DNA from: Leptospira bourretii
GTDB lineage: Bacteria; Spirochaetota; Leptospiria; Leptospirales; Leptospiraceae
DNA length: 64,000 nt
NCBI RefSeq assembly: GCF_004770145.1
Contig: NZ_RQFW01000012.1
Span: 1 to 64,000 of the forward strand
Reading direction: 5' to 3'
The first letter of the stretch is position 1; the number at the start of each line of letters is the position of its first letter. Below are positions 35,312-43,404 of the stretch, piece by piece. Position numbers and translations under genes: made by a program. The notes beneath the pieces were generated by a model that was given only the letters and a program-made list of their open reading frames with translations, was not told where the DNA came from and did no database searches.

Positions 35312-36754
35312 CTATTTAAAATCGACAACTACCTTAACACTTGATGGATCTTTAGCAGTTGCATATGCCTCTTCCAGTTGGTCTGATGAAAAACGATGGG
35401 AGATTAAATTTGTTTCTAGTGCATGAGTGATCTCAGGATTGTCACGAAGGAGCGAAATCGCCATATGAAAATCCCCACAACGAGAACTATGAATTTCCTT
35501 TTGATTTACAAAGAACTTGGCCACCAAACGAGAGTCATCTGACCATTTATCTACACTTGTTGTGTCTACGAGGATGGCTCCACGCGGACGGACCAATGAA
35601 TTTTCATGTTTTGGGTTAGGACGAATTGCTAAACTTAGTTCTTCTGGATTAGAAACCACTACCAAATCAAATCGCGGCAATCGATTCGAAAATGAATCAG
35701 AATTTAGAATACTCTCTGCTTCTGAGGAACTTCCTTCGAAAACAGTAAATTGTTTTTTAAGATTCTCTTTGATCGGTTTGGAAACTCCGCCAAAAACAAA
35801 TATGTTTTGGTTCTTACGATTTTCTTTTTGCCAATGAAACGAAACATTTTCTTCTGAATACGGGAGAATCGAAAGTTCATCCACTACAAGTTCGGTTAAA
35901 TGAGCAATCCCTGCCATCACTTGGCCATTCGTTGTTTTGAGATGCACTTCTCGTTTTGCAATTTCTAAGGCAGATTCAAATCCTGAGGTGGTGGAAGTGG
36001 TATCATAAACAATATCAAATTGATTTTTAATTTCACTAATATCAGTTTTGCGAAGATCAATCACTTCATCCGCACCCATTGCTTTGGATAATGTAACCAA
36101 ATGATCATGGCGAGTGATTGCCGTTATGCGAAAGTTTAAATGATTCGATTTTCGGTACGAAGCAAGAGCTGCCAAGATCAAACTTCCTAACCGGCGTGGC
36201 CCAAGAACAGCCACATGGTCTCCGGATTTGGGAGGGGACGCAAGGATGGCCTGAAGGGCGGCTGCAAAAGGTTCCATCAGGACTGCTGCTTTAGGTGAAA
36301 CACCTTCCAAAGAAATAGCAGCATGCACTGGAGCTAAAATATAAGGGCCAAAGCCACCAGGAAGACGGTCGATCCCAAGGACTCGCCTTTCGGGGGAGTG
36401 GGTAGGAATTCCTTCTTTACAAAAAAGATCCAAGTCCTTGTCTCCTCGGGCCTCATAGGTATCGTTGATTTCCACAACAAATTGTTTTCCTTGGTTGTCA
36501 CCAAGTCCTTCCGCTAGAACTTCATGCCCAATGATTTGGGGGAGTGGAAAGGGTAAAAATCGTCTATCTATGTCTGTGGAACAAACTCCACATGAGATCG
36601 TTTTAAGAGGAATATAACCAGGTCCTAAATGAAGGTAAGGTTGGCCATTCCGTTTGATTTCCCAACCTTCCGTTTCATTGCCAAAATACTCGTATTCAGC
36701 TGATTCAAACGAGTCATCGGATGTGTAATCCTTCGCTCGAAATTTTAAGTTCAT
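35312..36754 (-). CDS. MDR-type zinc dehydrogenase with inserted domain
   Basis: 480 residues, over 100 longer than normal medium-chain dehydrogenases. C55 and C58 (CGVCSTD) and H77-E78 (IIGHE) form the catalytic zinc region; the four-Cys structural zinc lobe is absent. The cofactor loop reads VLGPRRLGSL, a modified GxGxxG. After the usual Rossmann region (KAMGADEVIDL, then FDIVYDTTS) comes an extra block (NIFVFGGVSKPIKENL to FDLVVVSNPEEL) that looks like a second Rossmann-like half, before the standard C-terminal end (LISHRFSSDQLEEAYATA). The start overlaps the rhomboid stop by 1 base (TAATG). Substrate unknown. Confidence 0.75.
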   Translation of the reverse strand: MNLKFRAKDYTSDDSFESAEYEYFGNETEGWEIKRNGQPYLHLGPGYIPLKTISCGVCSTDIDRRFLPFPLPQIIGHEVLAEGLGDNQGKQFVVEINDTYEARGDKDLDLFCKEGIPTHSPERRVLGIDRLPGGFGPYILAPVHAAISLEGVSPKAAVLMEPFAAALQAILASPPKSGDHVAVLGPRRLGSLILAALASYRKSNHLNFRITAITRHDHLVTLSKAMGADEVIDLRKTDISEIKNQFDIVYDTTSTTSGFESALEIAKREVHLKTTNGQVMAGIAHLTELVVDELSILPYSEENVSFHWQKENRKNQNIFVFGGVSKPIKENLKKQFTVFEGSSSEAESILNSDSFSNRLPRFDLVVVSNPEELSLAIRPNPKHENSLVRPRGAILVDTTSVDKWSDDSRLVAKFFVNQKEIHSSRCGDFHMAISLLRDNPEITHALETNLISHRFSSDQLEEAYATAKDPSSVKVVVDFK

Positions 36755-37416
36755 TACCTATTGTTGATAAAAAAAAGAAGAATGATCGTCAATGTAAAAA
36801 AGGTAAAGTTGAGAAGAAAGCCCTGTCTGATTTCTCTCCTTTCTTTATCACCAAGTAAGTAACTTGTTACAAAGACCGAAAAAAAACCGCCAAGATGAGC
36901 CCAATGTGCTACTTGATCACGAGCGAATAAATTGGTTATATCAGAATAAACCATCATCCAACCAAAAAGAAAAACCGGGAATGGAATGGATTTTTTTTGG
37001 GAGATAGGAAAACGAAAAGGAGATAAGAAAGTGGCAGCAGATGCCAAACCAGAAATCGCACCACTTGCCCCAACAATGGGAGTCCTGTCACCTAAAATCA
37101 GACCCCTAACTGTCGCATCGCCTAACACAGATAGTATTCCGGCCATAAAATAAAATAAAAGCCATCTTGCTTTCCCTACTCGATTTTCTACAACTCGGCC
37201 AAGGAGTAATAGGAAAAATAAATTCGAAAGCAAATGGGCCCCTGATCCGTGAAAGAATGTAGATAAAATCCAATTGATTGGTTCAAATTCGCCTGGTGTT
37301 GCGATAAAATAAACTGAAATCAAATCAGGAAAAAAAATGGATACAGTTGGGTATAACAAAAAAAGAAATAATGAAAATCCAGCTGTGAGGGGAAATTCCC
37401 AAATAAATGATCGCAT
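36754..37416 (-). CDS. Rhomboid-family intramembrane serine protease
   Basis: 220 residues, about six membrane helices. H61 and N65 (HLLSNLFF) form the oxyanion region, S118 in GASGA is the nucleophile and H174 in HWAHLGG completes the dyad. This is the minimal GlpG-like core without the N-terminal cytoplasmic domain. It cleaves membrane helices of target proteins. Two products of the same operon carry N-terminal membrane or signal segments (37419-38237 and 31306-32445), so one could be its substrate; this is inference. Starts 2 bases after the upstream stop. Confidence 0.9.
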   Translation of the reverse strand: MRSFIWEFPLTAGFSLFLFLLYPTVSIFFPDLISVYFIATPGEFEPINWILSTFFHGSGAHLLSNLFFLLLLGRVVENRVGKARWLLFYFMAGILSVLGDATVRGLILGDRTPIVGASGAISGLASAATFLSPFRFPISQKKSIPFPVFLFGWMMVYSDITNLFARDQVAHWAHLGGFFSVFVTSYLLGDKERREIRQGFLLNFTFFTLTIILLFFINNR

Positions 37417-37418
37417 AA

Positions 37419-38237
37419 CTATTGAAATGTTGGTGGTTTGGCTTCTTCAGGGTTTCTAAAATAAGCTGGATCAAATCCAGGGATTCCTGTCGCCAATTCA
37501 TACAGATCCGGTTGTTTCCAAATCAGTTCATAATAATCCAAAGTTCCGTAAGAATCAAAGTGGCTATCATATAACAATCGCAAGTATTTTTCACGGTCAT
37601 TAAAAATGATTCGATTGACTTCATGGACCATATCAGCAAAAGTTCTGGTTTCTTTATCAAATTCATCGATAGAATCATGTAATAATCCAAGAAGGACAAT
37701 GTACTTTTCAGCTTGTTTCAGCGATTTTAGTGCGTATGCCAATTCTTGGAGTTTCATCAAATACAAATAAGGTCGAATATTTTTTCCTACGAGTAGTTTC
37801 TGTTTTGCAACGGCAATTTCGCGGTATCCCAATCTTAGGTATAATTTAGTTTCTGTTTTTTCTTTTCCGTTGGCAAGTCTGGCAAGCCTGCCTAATTCAA
37901 TTTCTAGTTCTTCGATTTCATCTTCTAAAACATAAATATACAGTTGAATGAGTAGACCTTGTGTTCTCCGGAGTTCAGAATAAGAACGACCCAAATCCAT
38001 TTGCAAATGCAGAATTTCTGATTCGATATGGTGTTGTACGCAACGTTTGAAGTATTTTTTTTGGTCGTCCGTTCCGCGATTGCTGATTGTGGAATTTAAA
38101 ATGCGCAGAAACTCGTAGTTATCCTTAAGTCCGTAGCTAACACGAATTAACTGAGTTGCTTTGGAACTGGACTGATCCGGTGTCATCTCTCCAATCACTG
38201 TCAGAAAGAGCATTACTATGACCGAAAAACGTTTCAT
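37419..38237 (-). CDS. Secreted helical protein, function unknown
   Basis: 272 residues with a signal peptide (MKRFSVIVMLFLTVIG). The mature part is almost entirely helical and highly charged, with long amphipathic runs such as LYIYVLEDEIEELEIELGRLARL, here read as coiled coil near residues 95-125, and a further helical hairpin (LYLMKLQELAYALKSLKQAE). The C terminus is short and proline-rich. It is the first gene of the operon that continues with rhomboid, MDR, SAHH-like, Nudix and nitrilase-like genes. Periplasmic scaffold is a guess; not recognised. Confidence 0.75.
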   Translation of the reverse strand: MKRFSVIVMLFLTVIGEMTPDQSSSKATQLIRVSYGLKDNYEFLRILNSTISNRGTDDQKKYFKRCVQHHIESEILHLQMDLGRSYSELRRTQGLLIQLYIYVLEDEIEELEIELGRLARLANGKEKTETKLYLRLGYREIAVAKQKLLVGKNIRPYLYLMKLQELAYALKSLKQAEKYIVLLGLLHDSIDEFDKETRTFADMVHEVNRIIFNDREKYLRLLYDSHFDSYGTLDYYELIWKQPDLYELATGIPGFDPAYFRNPEEAKPPTFQ

Positions 38238-38336
38238 CTATGCAAATAGTTTCGGTCGTACGCAGAAAACATTAGCATGATAAAAAAGAAAAGACATATA
38301 CGTCTCATATTCTAGTATTATGTCGGAGAAGAACCT

Positions 38337-38942
38337 GTGCAAAAGTTAGGATCACTACCAACTTCCCCTCTGGAAGCCATCGACCTCCTTAAATCTGAAA
38401 TGGACCAACCGGTCTGGGAATCACGTCTTTTGGATTTGATGAAATTGGCCGCAGATGGAGATAAAAACATCTGGGCTTTGATCTACCAAATCATTCGGGA
38501 AGCCGACTCTGGTCGACTGAGTTGGGGTTACCATAAGTCCTTACTTTCTGGAATGGTCTATCTTCTCTCTTATGTAGGTGATTCCAAAAGTTATCGAGTA
38601 CTACTGAATTATGTCAAATCACTTGATCGTGCCATACCCATCGGTGCGATGGAACTTATCTCTGATTTACTTCCCACTTTTGCTGAACTTGACGTTCGGG
38701 AATTGTTTAGCATTGCCTCCAACTCGGATGAATTAAAATCAGCATTTGGTGTTCTTGCATTATGCAAACTCAATTTGGAAAACAGACTTTCCGATGATGA
38801 AAAAGAAAAACTAAAAGATTTTTTATCTACGTACAAAAATTATAAATACTACCTCACTGATACAATCGAATTAACGTTAGAACAATTAAATGAAACGGAT
38901 GCGAGCGATATGTTGACGGAGTTAGATGGAATCTTTCAATGA
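38337..38942 (+). CDS. Helical (HEAT-like) cytoplasmic protein, function unknown
   Basis: 201 residues from a GTG at 38337 with GGAGAAG correctly spaced. No signal or membrane segment. The sequence is a run of helix pairs (LLKSEMDQPVWESRLLDLMKLA, YRVLLNYVKSLDRAIPIGAMELI as separate units), suggestive of HEAT-type repeats. The MDR gene overlaps its stop as ATGA, so the two are translated together. An AGACATATACGTCT near-palindrome lies 32 bases before the start. Confidence 0.72.
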   Translation: MQKLGSLPTSPLEAIDLLKSEMDQPVWESRLLDLMKLAADGDKNIWALIYQIIREADSGRLSWGYHKSLLSGMVYLLSYVGDSKSYRVLLNYVKSLDRAIPIGAMELISDLLPTFAELDVRELFSIASNSDELKSAFGVLALCKLNLENRLSDDEKEKLKDFLSTYKNYKYYLTDTIELTLEQLNETDASDMLTELDGIFQ

Positions 38943-39976
38943 AAGCAGCAGTTCTCCCCCAAGGTTCAAGATCTCTTGAAATCCAAGAATTAGATCTCCC
39001 CACTCTTCTCCCTAACCAAGTAAAAATCAAAGTCAAAGCATGCGGCATTTGTGGCTCTGACATTCATTTGGTCCTTCACGGAAAAATGAGGGCAACTTAT
39101 ACTCCTTGTGTTCCTGGCCATGAAACTTCAGGTGTTGTGGAGGAAGTAGGCCAACAAGTTACCCGATTCAAAAAAGGGGATCGAGTAGTTGTCAGTGCCG
39201 GAACATCTTGTGGAAAATGTAAACACTGTTTGGCAGGTAGAGAAAATCTTTGCGAAGAAATCGGCGTTCTTGGTTTTAACCAACGTGGTGGTTTTGCTGA
39301 ATATTTACAAATCGAAGAACGTTACCTTCACAACTTACCAGATGAAATTCCATTTACGGAAGGTGCCATCCTTGCCGATGCTGTTTCCACTCCTTATCAT
39401 GCTGTCAAATACCAAGGGGAAATCAAACCAGGAGACACGGTTGCCATCATTGGATGTGGTGGACTAGGAATTCACGCTGTGGCCATTGCCAAAGCTTTGG
39501 GAGCAGGCAGAATTTTTGCTGTCGATATTGATAGTGGTTCTCTCGAAAACGCAAAATCATACGGTGCCGATGAACTCATATTAGTCGAAAAAAACATGCA
39601 AGTGGGTAAGGTTTTAAAAGAAAAATCTGGCGGCATTGATTTGTTATGCGACTTTTCTGGTTTTATGCCTAATATTGAGAATTCGGTCCGTGCGATGAAC
39701 CGAGGTGGAAGGATTGTACTTGTGGGAATTGGCAGAAACAAATTGGAAATTCCTATGCCTTTTTTTCTGATCGAAAGACAAATTCGTATAACGGGTTCTT
39801 ACGGTTCCGATAGAAGGGCAATTCCCGAACTCATCCAACTCTATAAAGATAAAAAACTAAATCTGACCAAGTCCATTAGCGGAGTTCATAAGTTAGAAGA
39901 TACAAATGAATTTTTACATGCACTGGAAGAAAAAAAAGGAAATCCCATTCGGTTTATCATCAACCCGGAATTATAG
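38939..39976 (+). CDS. Zinc-dependent alcohol dehydrogenase (MDR superfamily)
   Basis: 345 residues, normal length. ACGICGSDIHL and PGHETSGVVEEVG give the catalytic zinc ligands; CGKCKHCLAGRENLC is a complete four-Cys structural zinc lobe. IIGCGGLGIHAVAIAK is the NAD(P) loop and AVDIDSGSLE has the acidic residue after the second strand, favouring NAD. The contrast with the atypical MDR at 35312 is clear. Oxidation of a secondary alcohol or polyol-like substrate is likely; the substrate is not known. Confidence 0.9.
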   Translation: MKAAVLPQGSRSLEIQELDLPTLLPNQVKIKVKACGICGSDIHLVLHGKMRATYTPCVPGHETSGVVEEVGQQVTRFKKGDRVVVSAGTSCGKCKHCLAGRENLCEEIGVLGFNQRGGFAEYLQIEERYLHNLPDEIPFTEGAILADAVSTPYHAVKYQGEIKPGDTVAIIGCGGLGIHAVAIAKALGAGRIFAVDIDSGSLENAKSYGADELILVEKNMQVGKVLKEKSGGIDLLCDFSGFMPNIENSVRAMNRGGRIVLVGIGRNKLEIPMPFFLIERQIRITGSYGSDRRAIPELIQLYKDKKLNLTKSISGVHKLEDTNEFLHALEEKKGNPIRFIINPEL

Positions 39977-40042
39977 TATTTGATGAAAACAAAGTGGTTT
40001 TTGTTTTAAAGTAAAAGACTAAATAGTGATGGTTATAAGTTT

Positions 40043-40064
40043 TAAATCTAGAGATTTATTTTTA
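40043..40064 (+). terminator. AT-rich hairpin with T run after the MDR gene
   Basis: TAAATCT (40043-40049) and AGATTTA (40052-40058) are perfect complements with a 2-base centre, followed by TTTTTATTT. It lies 67 bases past the dehydrogenase stop and touches the end of the convergent phosphatase gene. The stem is weak, so confidence is limited. Confidence 0.35.
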
Positions 40065-42014
40065 TTTAATTTCAACTAATAAAAAACTTAAATCATCCAT
40101 TTGGTATTTCCAACCGGAAGAAAATCGAAAGAGCGAATCTTGAACAATCGCCGCCAATTCCTGAAATTTTTGGTAACGATTGTCCCATAACAACGATTTG
40201 AGTTTATCTTCACCGAAACTTTCGCCAATTTCATTCAACAAGTCAAAAATTCCGTCAGTATATAATAAAATTTTATCACCGGGCATTAATTTCACTGTAT
40301 CTTCTGCGTAAGGGATGTGAGAGAACAAACCCAATGGTTTTCCTTTCACATTTAAATGAATCACTTCTGATTCTGAATTTCGAATGAGAAAAAAACCAGG
40401 ATGGCCTGCATTACTGAATGTAGCCGTATATAATTCCGTATCGATAAATACATAAGAGGCAGTGATAAATAGATTTTTTGTTTTCCCAACCAAATGCCTG
40501 TTCATTGAATGAAAAACCCTGGATGGGAATTGTAAATAAGCACCCGCCCCAACAAAAGCCATTTTAGACATAGCTGCCACCATTGCAGAAGAAATTCCAT
40601 GCCCTGAGACATCTGCCATAAGAATCGCCCAATTTCCCATACTATCTTTTGTATGATCAAAGTAATCTCCACCCACGGATTCTAAATTCTGGGAAAAACC
40701 GATGATTCTAATCTTATCATCTTCATTGTATTTAGATGATAATAATGATTTTTGGAGAGCGTGGGCCAAGGCCAAATCCTTATCGATTTGAATTAACCTC
40801 TGTAGTTCTTTGTTTTTGTTACGCAATTCCGCATTCATCCTGTTAATTGAATGCAAAAGTTGCCAATAATGTTTGAATACATAAAATCCAAACAATAACA
40901 ACATCATAAAAAATCCAAAATGAATGATCCTCTGACTATGTGGAAGTAGTTCAAGATCAACCAAAATATCATGTAGACCTGCAATTACGATAAAAAGTAA
41001 ACCCAAGGTGATTGTTCGCAAATTTTTATTGCCCTTTATCAATACATAAACAGAGGACAAAATGGTAATCACAGCTTCTAAGACAATCACCCAATTGTAA
41101 TCGTCTTCACTGTTTAAAAAGGAAATTCCATTTTCATAATTACCTACGATCGATGTGATAAAAACTATGATATGAAGACCTGCGAGAATCTTAAATAAAT
41201 TGCGAAAGAAAGGAGGAAATATCCCAATCAAAAAAAGTAAAAGTGCAAATGGGAAAAATGCAAAGTTAATGTACGTTAGGGGAGTGACTATATAAGAGAA
41301 CTGACTGAGAGAAAAACCAACAAAACCATTTAATCCTTCTAAAAGGGCCGCGGAAAATAGAAGAATCGAAAAATTTAAGAATATTATCTCTCTTTTTCTG
41401 AGAAAATAAAATCCAAGAAAAATAATCGAAAGAACAAGTAAAATCGGCGCAAAAAATGTTTCAGAAAAATTTTCTAAAAACAAATCCACTAGAGCCATCG
41501 AATGATCTTTAAAAAATACCTTTCGATCCATTCCTATAAACCCATGGTACCTTGATTGAAATTGAATGATAAGCGAACCAGCAGGGTTTTGATTTAACGG
41601 AATGATGTAGGGAAAAAAATGATCTTGGAGTCTGGATTCAAAAACAAATTCTTTTCCTTGGAAAAGTTTAAATTGTTCCAATGCTATTTCAGCATAAAGA
41701 ACAGGGCTTTTGAGTTGCCGAACAAACTGATCACTAAATTTAATATAAAGATATTTGCCTTTTAAAGATTCAAAACCAAGGCGATTGGGTTCCATTTTTT
41801 GCCAAACATTGTTTGGAATGGAGACGGGGTCTTTGACTTCCTCGGAAGACCAATAATAATACCGGTCCAAAAGATAAATCGACTGTTGGAACTGACGATC
41901 TGGGGCAACTTCCGATTGCAAATCCAAACAACCAAATAGTTGGATCCAAAACCCGAAATAAAGAACAAACTGTAAGAAAGTGTGAATCGATTTATATGAT
42001 TTGACTTCTTTCAA
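40062..42014 (-). CDS. Seven-TM sensor with SpoIIE-type PP2C phosphatase domain
   Basis: 650 residues. The signal ends in LFGC, a lipobox, followed by about 150 residues of extracytoplasmic beta domain (7TMR-DISM type), seven membrane helices at about 185-385, a short coiled linker (NAELRNKNKELQRL) and a C-terminal SpoIIE phosphatase. Metal-site signatures are GGDYFDH, MADVSGHGISSAM, FSNAGHPG and LYTDGIFD. Such proteins couple an outside signal to dephosphorylation of STAS anti-anti-sigma factors. A STAS protein lies at 16894 but is not linked. Single-gene unit. Confidence 0.88.
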   Translation of the reverse strand: MKEVKSYKSIHTFLQFVLYFGFWIQLFGCLDLQSEVAPDRQFQQSIYLLDRYYYWSSEEVKDPVSIPNNVWQKMEPNRLGFESLKGKYLYIKFSDQFVRQLKSPVLYAEIALEQFKLFQGKEFVFESRLQDHFFPYIIPLNQNPAGSLIIQFQSRYHGFIGMDRKVFFKDHSMALVDLFLENFSETFFAPILLVLSIIFLGFYFLRKREIIFLNFSILLFSAALLEGLNGFVGFSLSQFSYIVTPLTYINFAFFPFALLLFLIGIFPPFFRNLFKILAGLHIIVFITSIVGNYENGISFLNSEDDYNWVIVLEAVITILSSVYVLIKGNKNLRTITLGLLFIVIAGLHDILVDLELLPHSQRIIHFGFFMMLLLFGFYVFKHYWQLLHSINRMNAELRNKNKELQRLIQIDKDLALAHALQKSLLSSKYNEDDKIRIIGFSQNLESVGGDYFDHTKDSMGNWAILMADVSGHGISSAMVAAMSKMAFVGAGAYLQFPSRVFHSMNRHLVGKTKNLFITASYVFIDTELYTATFSNAGHPGFFLIRNSESEVIHLNVKGKPLGLFSHIPYAEDTVKLMPGDKILLYTDGIFDLLNEIGESFGEDKLKSLLWDNRYQKFQELAAIVQDSLFRFSSGWKYQMDDLSFLLVEIK

Positions 42015-42049
42015 AATTTGATTCCTATAGGATCAGCAGGATACGTTCA

Positions 42050-42346
42050 ATGAATCGCAATCGATTCCTATCATTTTTTTATCTACTCTCCTTCCTATTA
42101 TTGTCTCTTTCCGCACTGGTGGCTCAAGAAGAGAAAACTGCCCAAGAACTATTCGTGGAAGACAAAATGGAATGTTATTCCATAGCAATGGAAATTGACG
42201 GACAAGAGTACCAAAAATCCCTAAAATGTATTTCGAAGGATTCCCTCTGTTATATTATCCAAGGTTTTGCCATGAGTTGTATTCCTCGCACAGGAAGATA
42301 TCCTGCCGAATTACCCAATCTAATTCCAAAACCGACCCAACCATAA
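42050..42346 (+). CDS. Small secreted four-Cys protein
   Basis: 98 residues: signal peptide to about residue 25 (ending SALVAQ), then about 70 residues with cysteines in MECYS, LKCIS, SLCYI and MSCIP, which could give two disulfides. A proline-rich tail closes it. It resembles other small exported Leptospira proteins in plan only. The nitronate monooxygenase gene begins 18 bases downstream with its own strong AGGAG. Function unknown. Confidence 0.62.
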   Translation: MNRNRFLSFFYLLSFLLLSLSALVAQEEKTAQELFVEDKMECYSIAMEIDGQEYQKSLKCISKDSLCYIIQGFAMSCIPRTGRYPAELPNLIPKPTQP

Positions 42347-42364
42347 TCGTATAACAGGAGATTT

Positions 42365-43306
42365 ATGAAAATCAAAACAAAAATCAGTGAAATGTTAAAA
42401 ATTGATCTACCGATCATTGCAGCACCAATGTTCCTTGTCTCCTATCCGGAGTTAGTAGTCGCAGTTTCAGAGGCAGGTGGGATCGGATGTTTTCCCTCAT
42501 TAAACTATAGAACCCCGGAACAGCTCCGAGAAGGTATATTAGAAATTCGATCCAAATCCAAAAAACCAATTGGAGTCAATTTAATCCTTCATAAAGAACA
42601 TAACCCAAACTGGGCGAAACAATTTGAAGTGGTGATGGATTTAAAAGTCGAACTCATCATTACAAGCCTCGGAACTCCAAGAACCATTGCGAAAGAAATC
42701 AAATCCAATGGCTCCACTTTGTTTTGCGATGTAACCACCCTCAAACATGCAAACATTGTCGCAAAGTCTGGGGCAGATGCACTCATTGCTGTCTCCCAAG
42801 GGGCTGGCGGGCATGCAGGTGCCATCACTCCTTTTGCGTTGATTCCTTACTTAAAAAAGGAAGTTGGACTTCCAGTGATTGCAGCAGGTGCCATTTCCAC
42901 TGGATCACAAATGGCGGCGGCCTTGTCTTTAGGAGCCGATGCAGTGTATATTGGAACTCGTTTTATCGCAACTCCGGAGTCCAGAGCACAAAATGAATAC
43001 AAACAAATGTTAATCGATTCAAGCCCTGATGAAATCGTTTATACTGAAAAAATTTCTGGAATCCCGGCCAACTGGTTGTCAAAATCAGTAGAACGTTCTC
43101 CCGAGATTTTAGAGGATGGTCCGAAAAAAATTGCAGCCGGCCACGCCGGTGGAGAAAAAGCTATCGAACAAGAATACAAACGTTGGAGAGATATTTGGTC
43201 TGCCGGCCAAGGAGTCGCTCAAATCCACGAAGTGAAACCTGCTGGCGAAATTGTAAAAGAAATTGCAAGTGAATACTTGTCGACGTTAAACAGCCTTCCT
43301 CGCTAA
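42365..43306 (+). CDS. Nitronate monooxygenase-like (NPD) flavoprotein
   Basis: 313 residues, TIM-barrel FMN protein. APMFLVS near residue 20, EAGGIGCFPS, GVNLILH, then SQGAGGHAG (the phosphate loop with the catalytic-region His) and AAGAISTGSQMAAALSLGADAVYIGTRFI split over two strands match the 2-nitropropane dioxygenase/nitronate monooxygenase family. Members oxidise alkyl nitronates such as propionate-3-nitronate, but the fold also includes enoyl reductases, so activity is presumptive. AGGAGATTT before the ATG is one of the clearest ribosome sites in the window. Confidence 0.88.
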   Translation: MKIKTKISEMLKIDLPIIAAPMFLVSYPELVVAVSEAGGIGCFPSLNYRTPEQLREGILEIRSKSKKPIGVNLILHKEHNPNWAKQFEVVMDLKVELIITSLGTPRTIAKEIKSNGSTLFCDVTTLKHANIVAKSGADALIAVSQGAGGHAGAITPFALIPYLKKEVGLPVIAAGAISTGSQMAAALSLGADAVYIGTRFIATPESRAQNEYKQMLIDSSPDEIVYTEKISGIPANWLSKSVERSPEILEDGPKKIAAGHAGGEKAIEQEYKRWRDIWSAGQGVAQIHEVKPAGEIVKEIASEYLSTLNSLPR

Positions 43307-43314
43307 ACAAATAT

Positions 43315-43345
43315 CATGCGAATCGGTTAAATAGACCGGTTCGCA
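43315..43345. terminator. 12-bp stem-loop between convergent genes
   Basis: Arms 43315-43326 and 43334-43345 pair over 12 positions with a single G-T mismatch and a 7-base loop. It follows the nitronate monooxygenase stop by 8 bases and lies 60 bases from the end of the DsbD-like gene. On the plus strand it is followed by A-rich rather than T-rich sequence, so termination efficiency is unclear. Confidence 0.45.
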
Positions 43346-43404
43346 TTAAAAAAATAAATACGAAAATGAGTCGTTAGTTCTCGATCTTACTTTCAAATTA
43401 AAAC

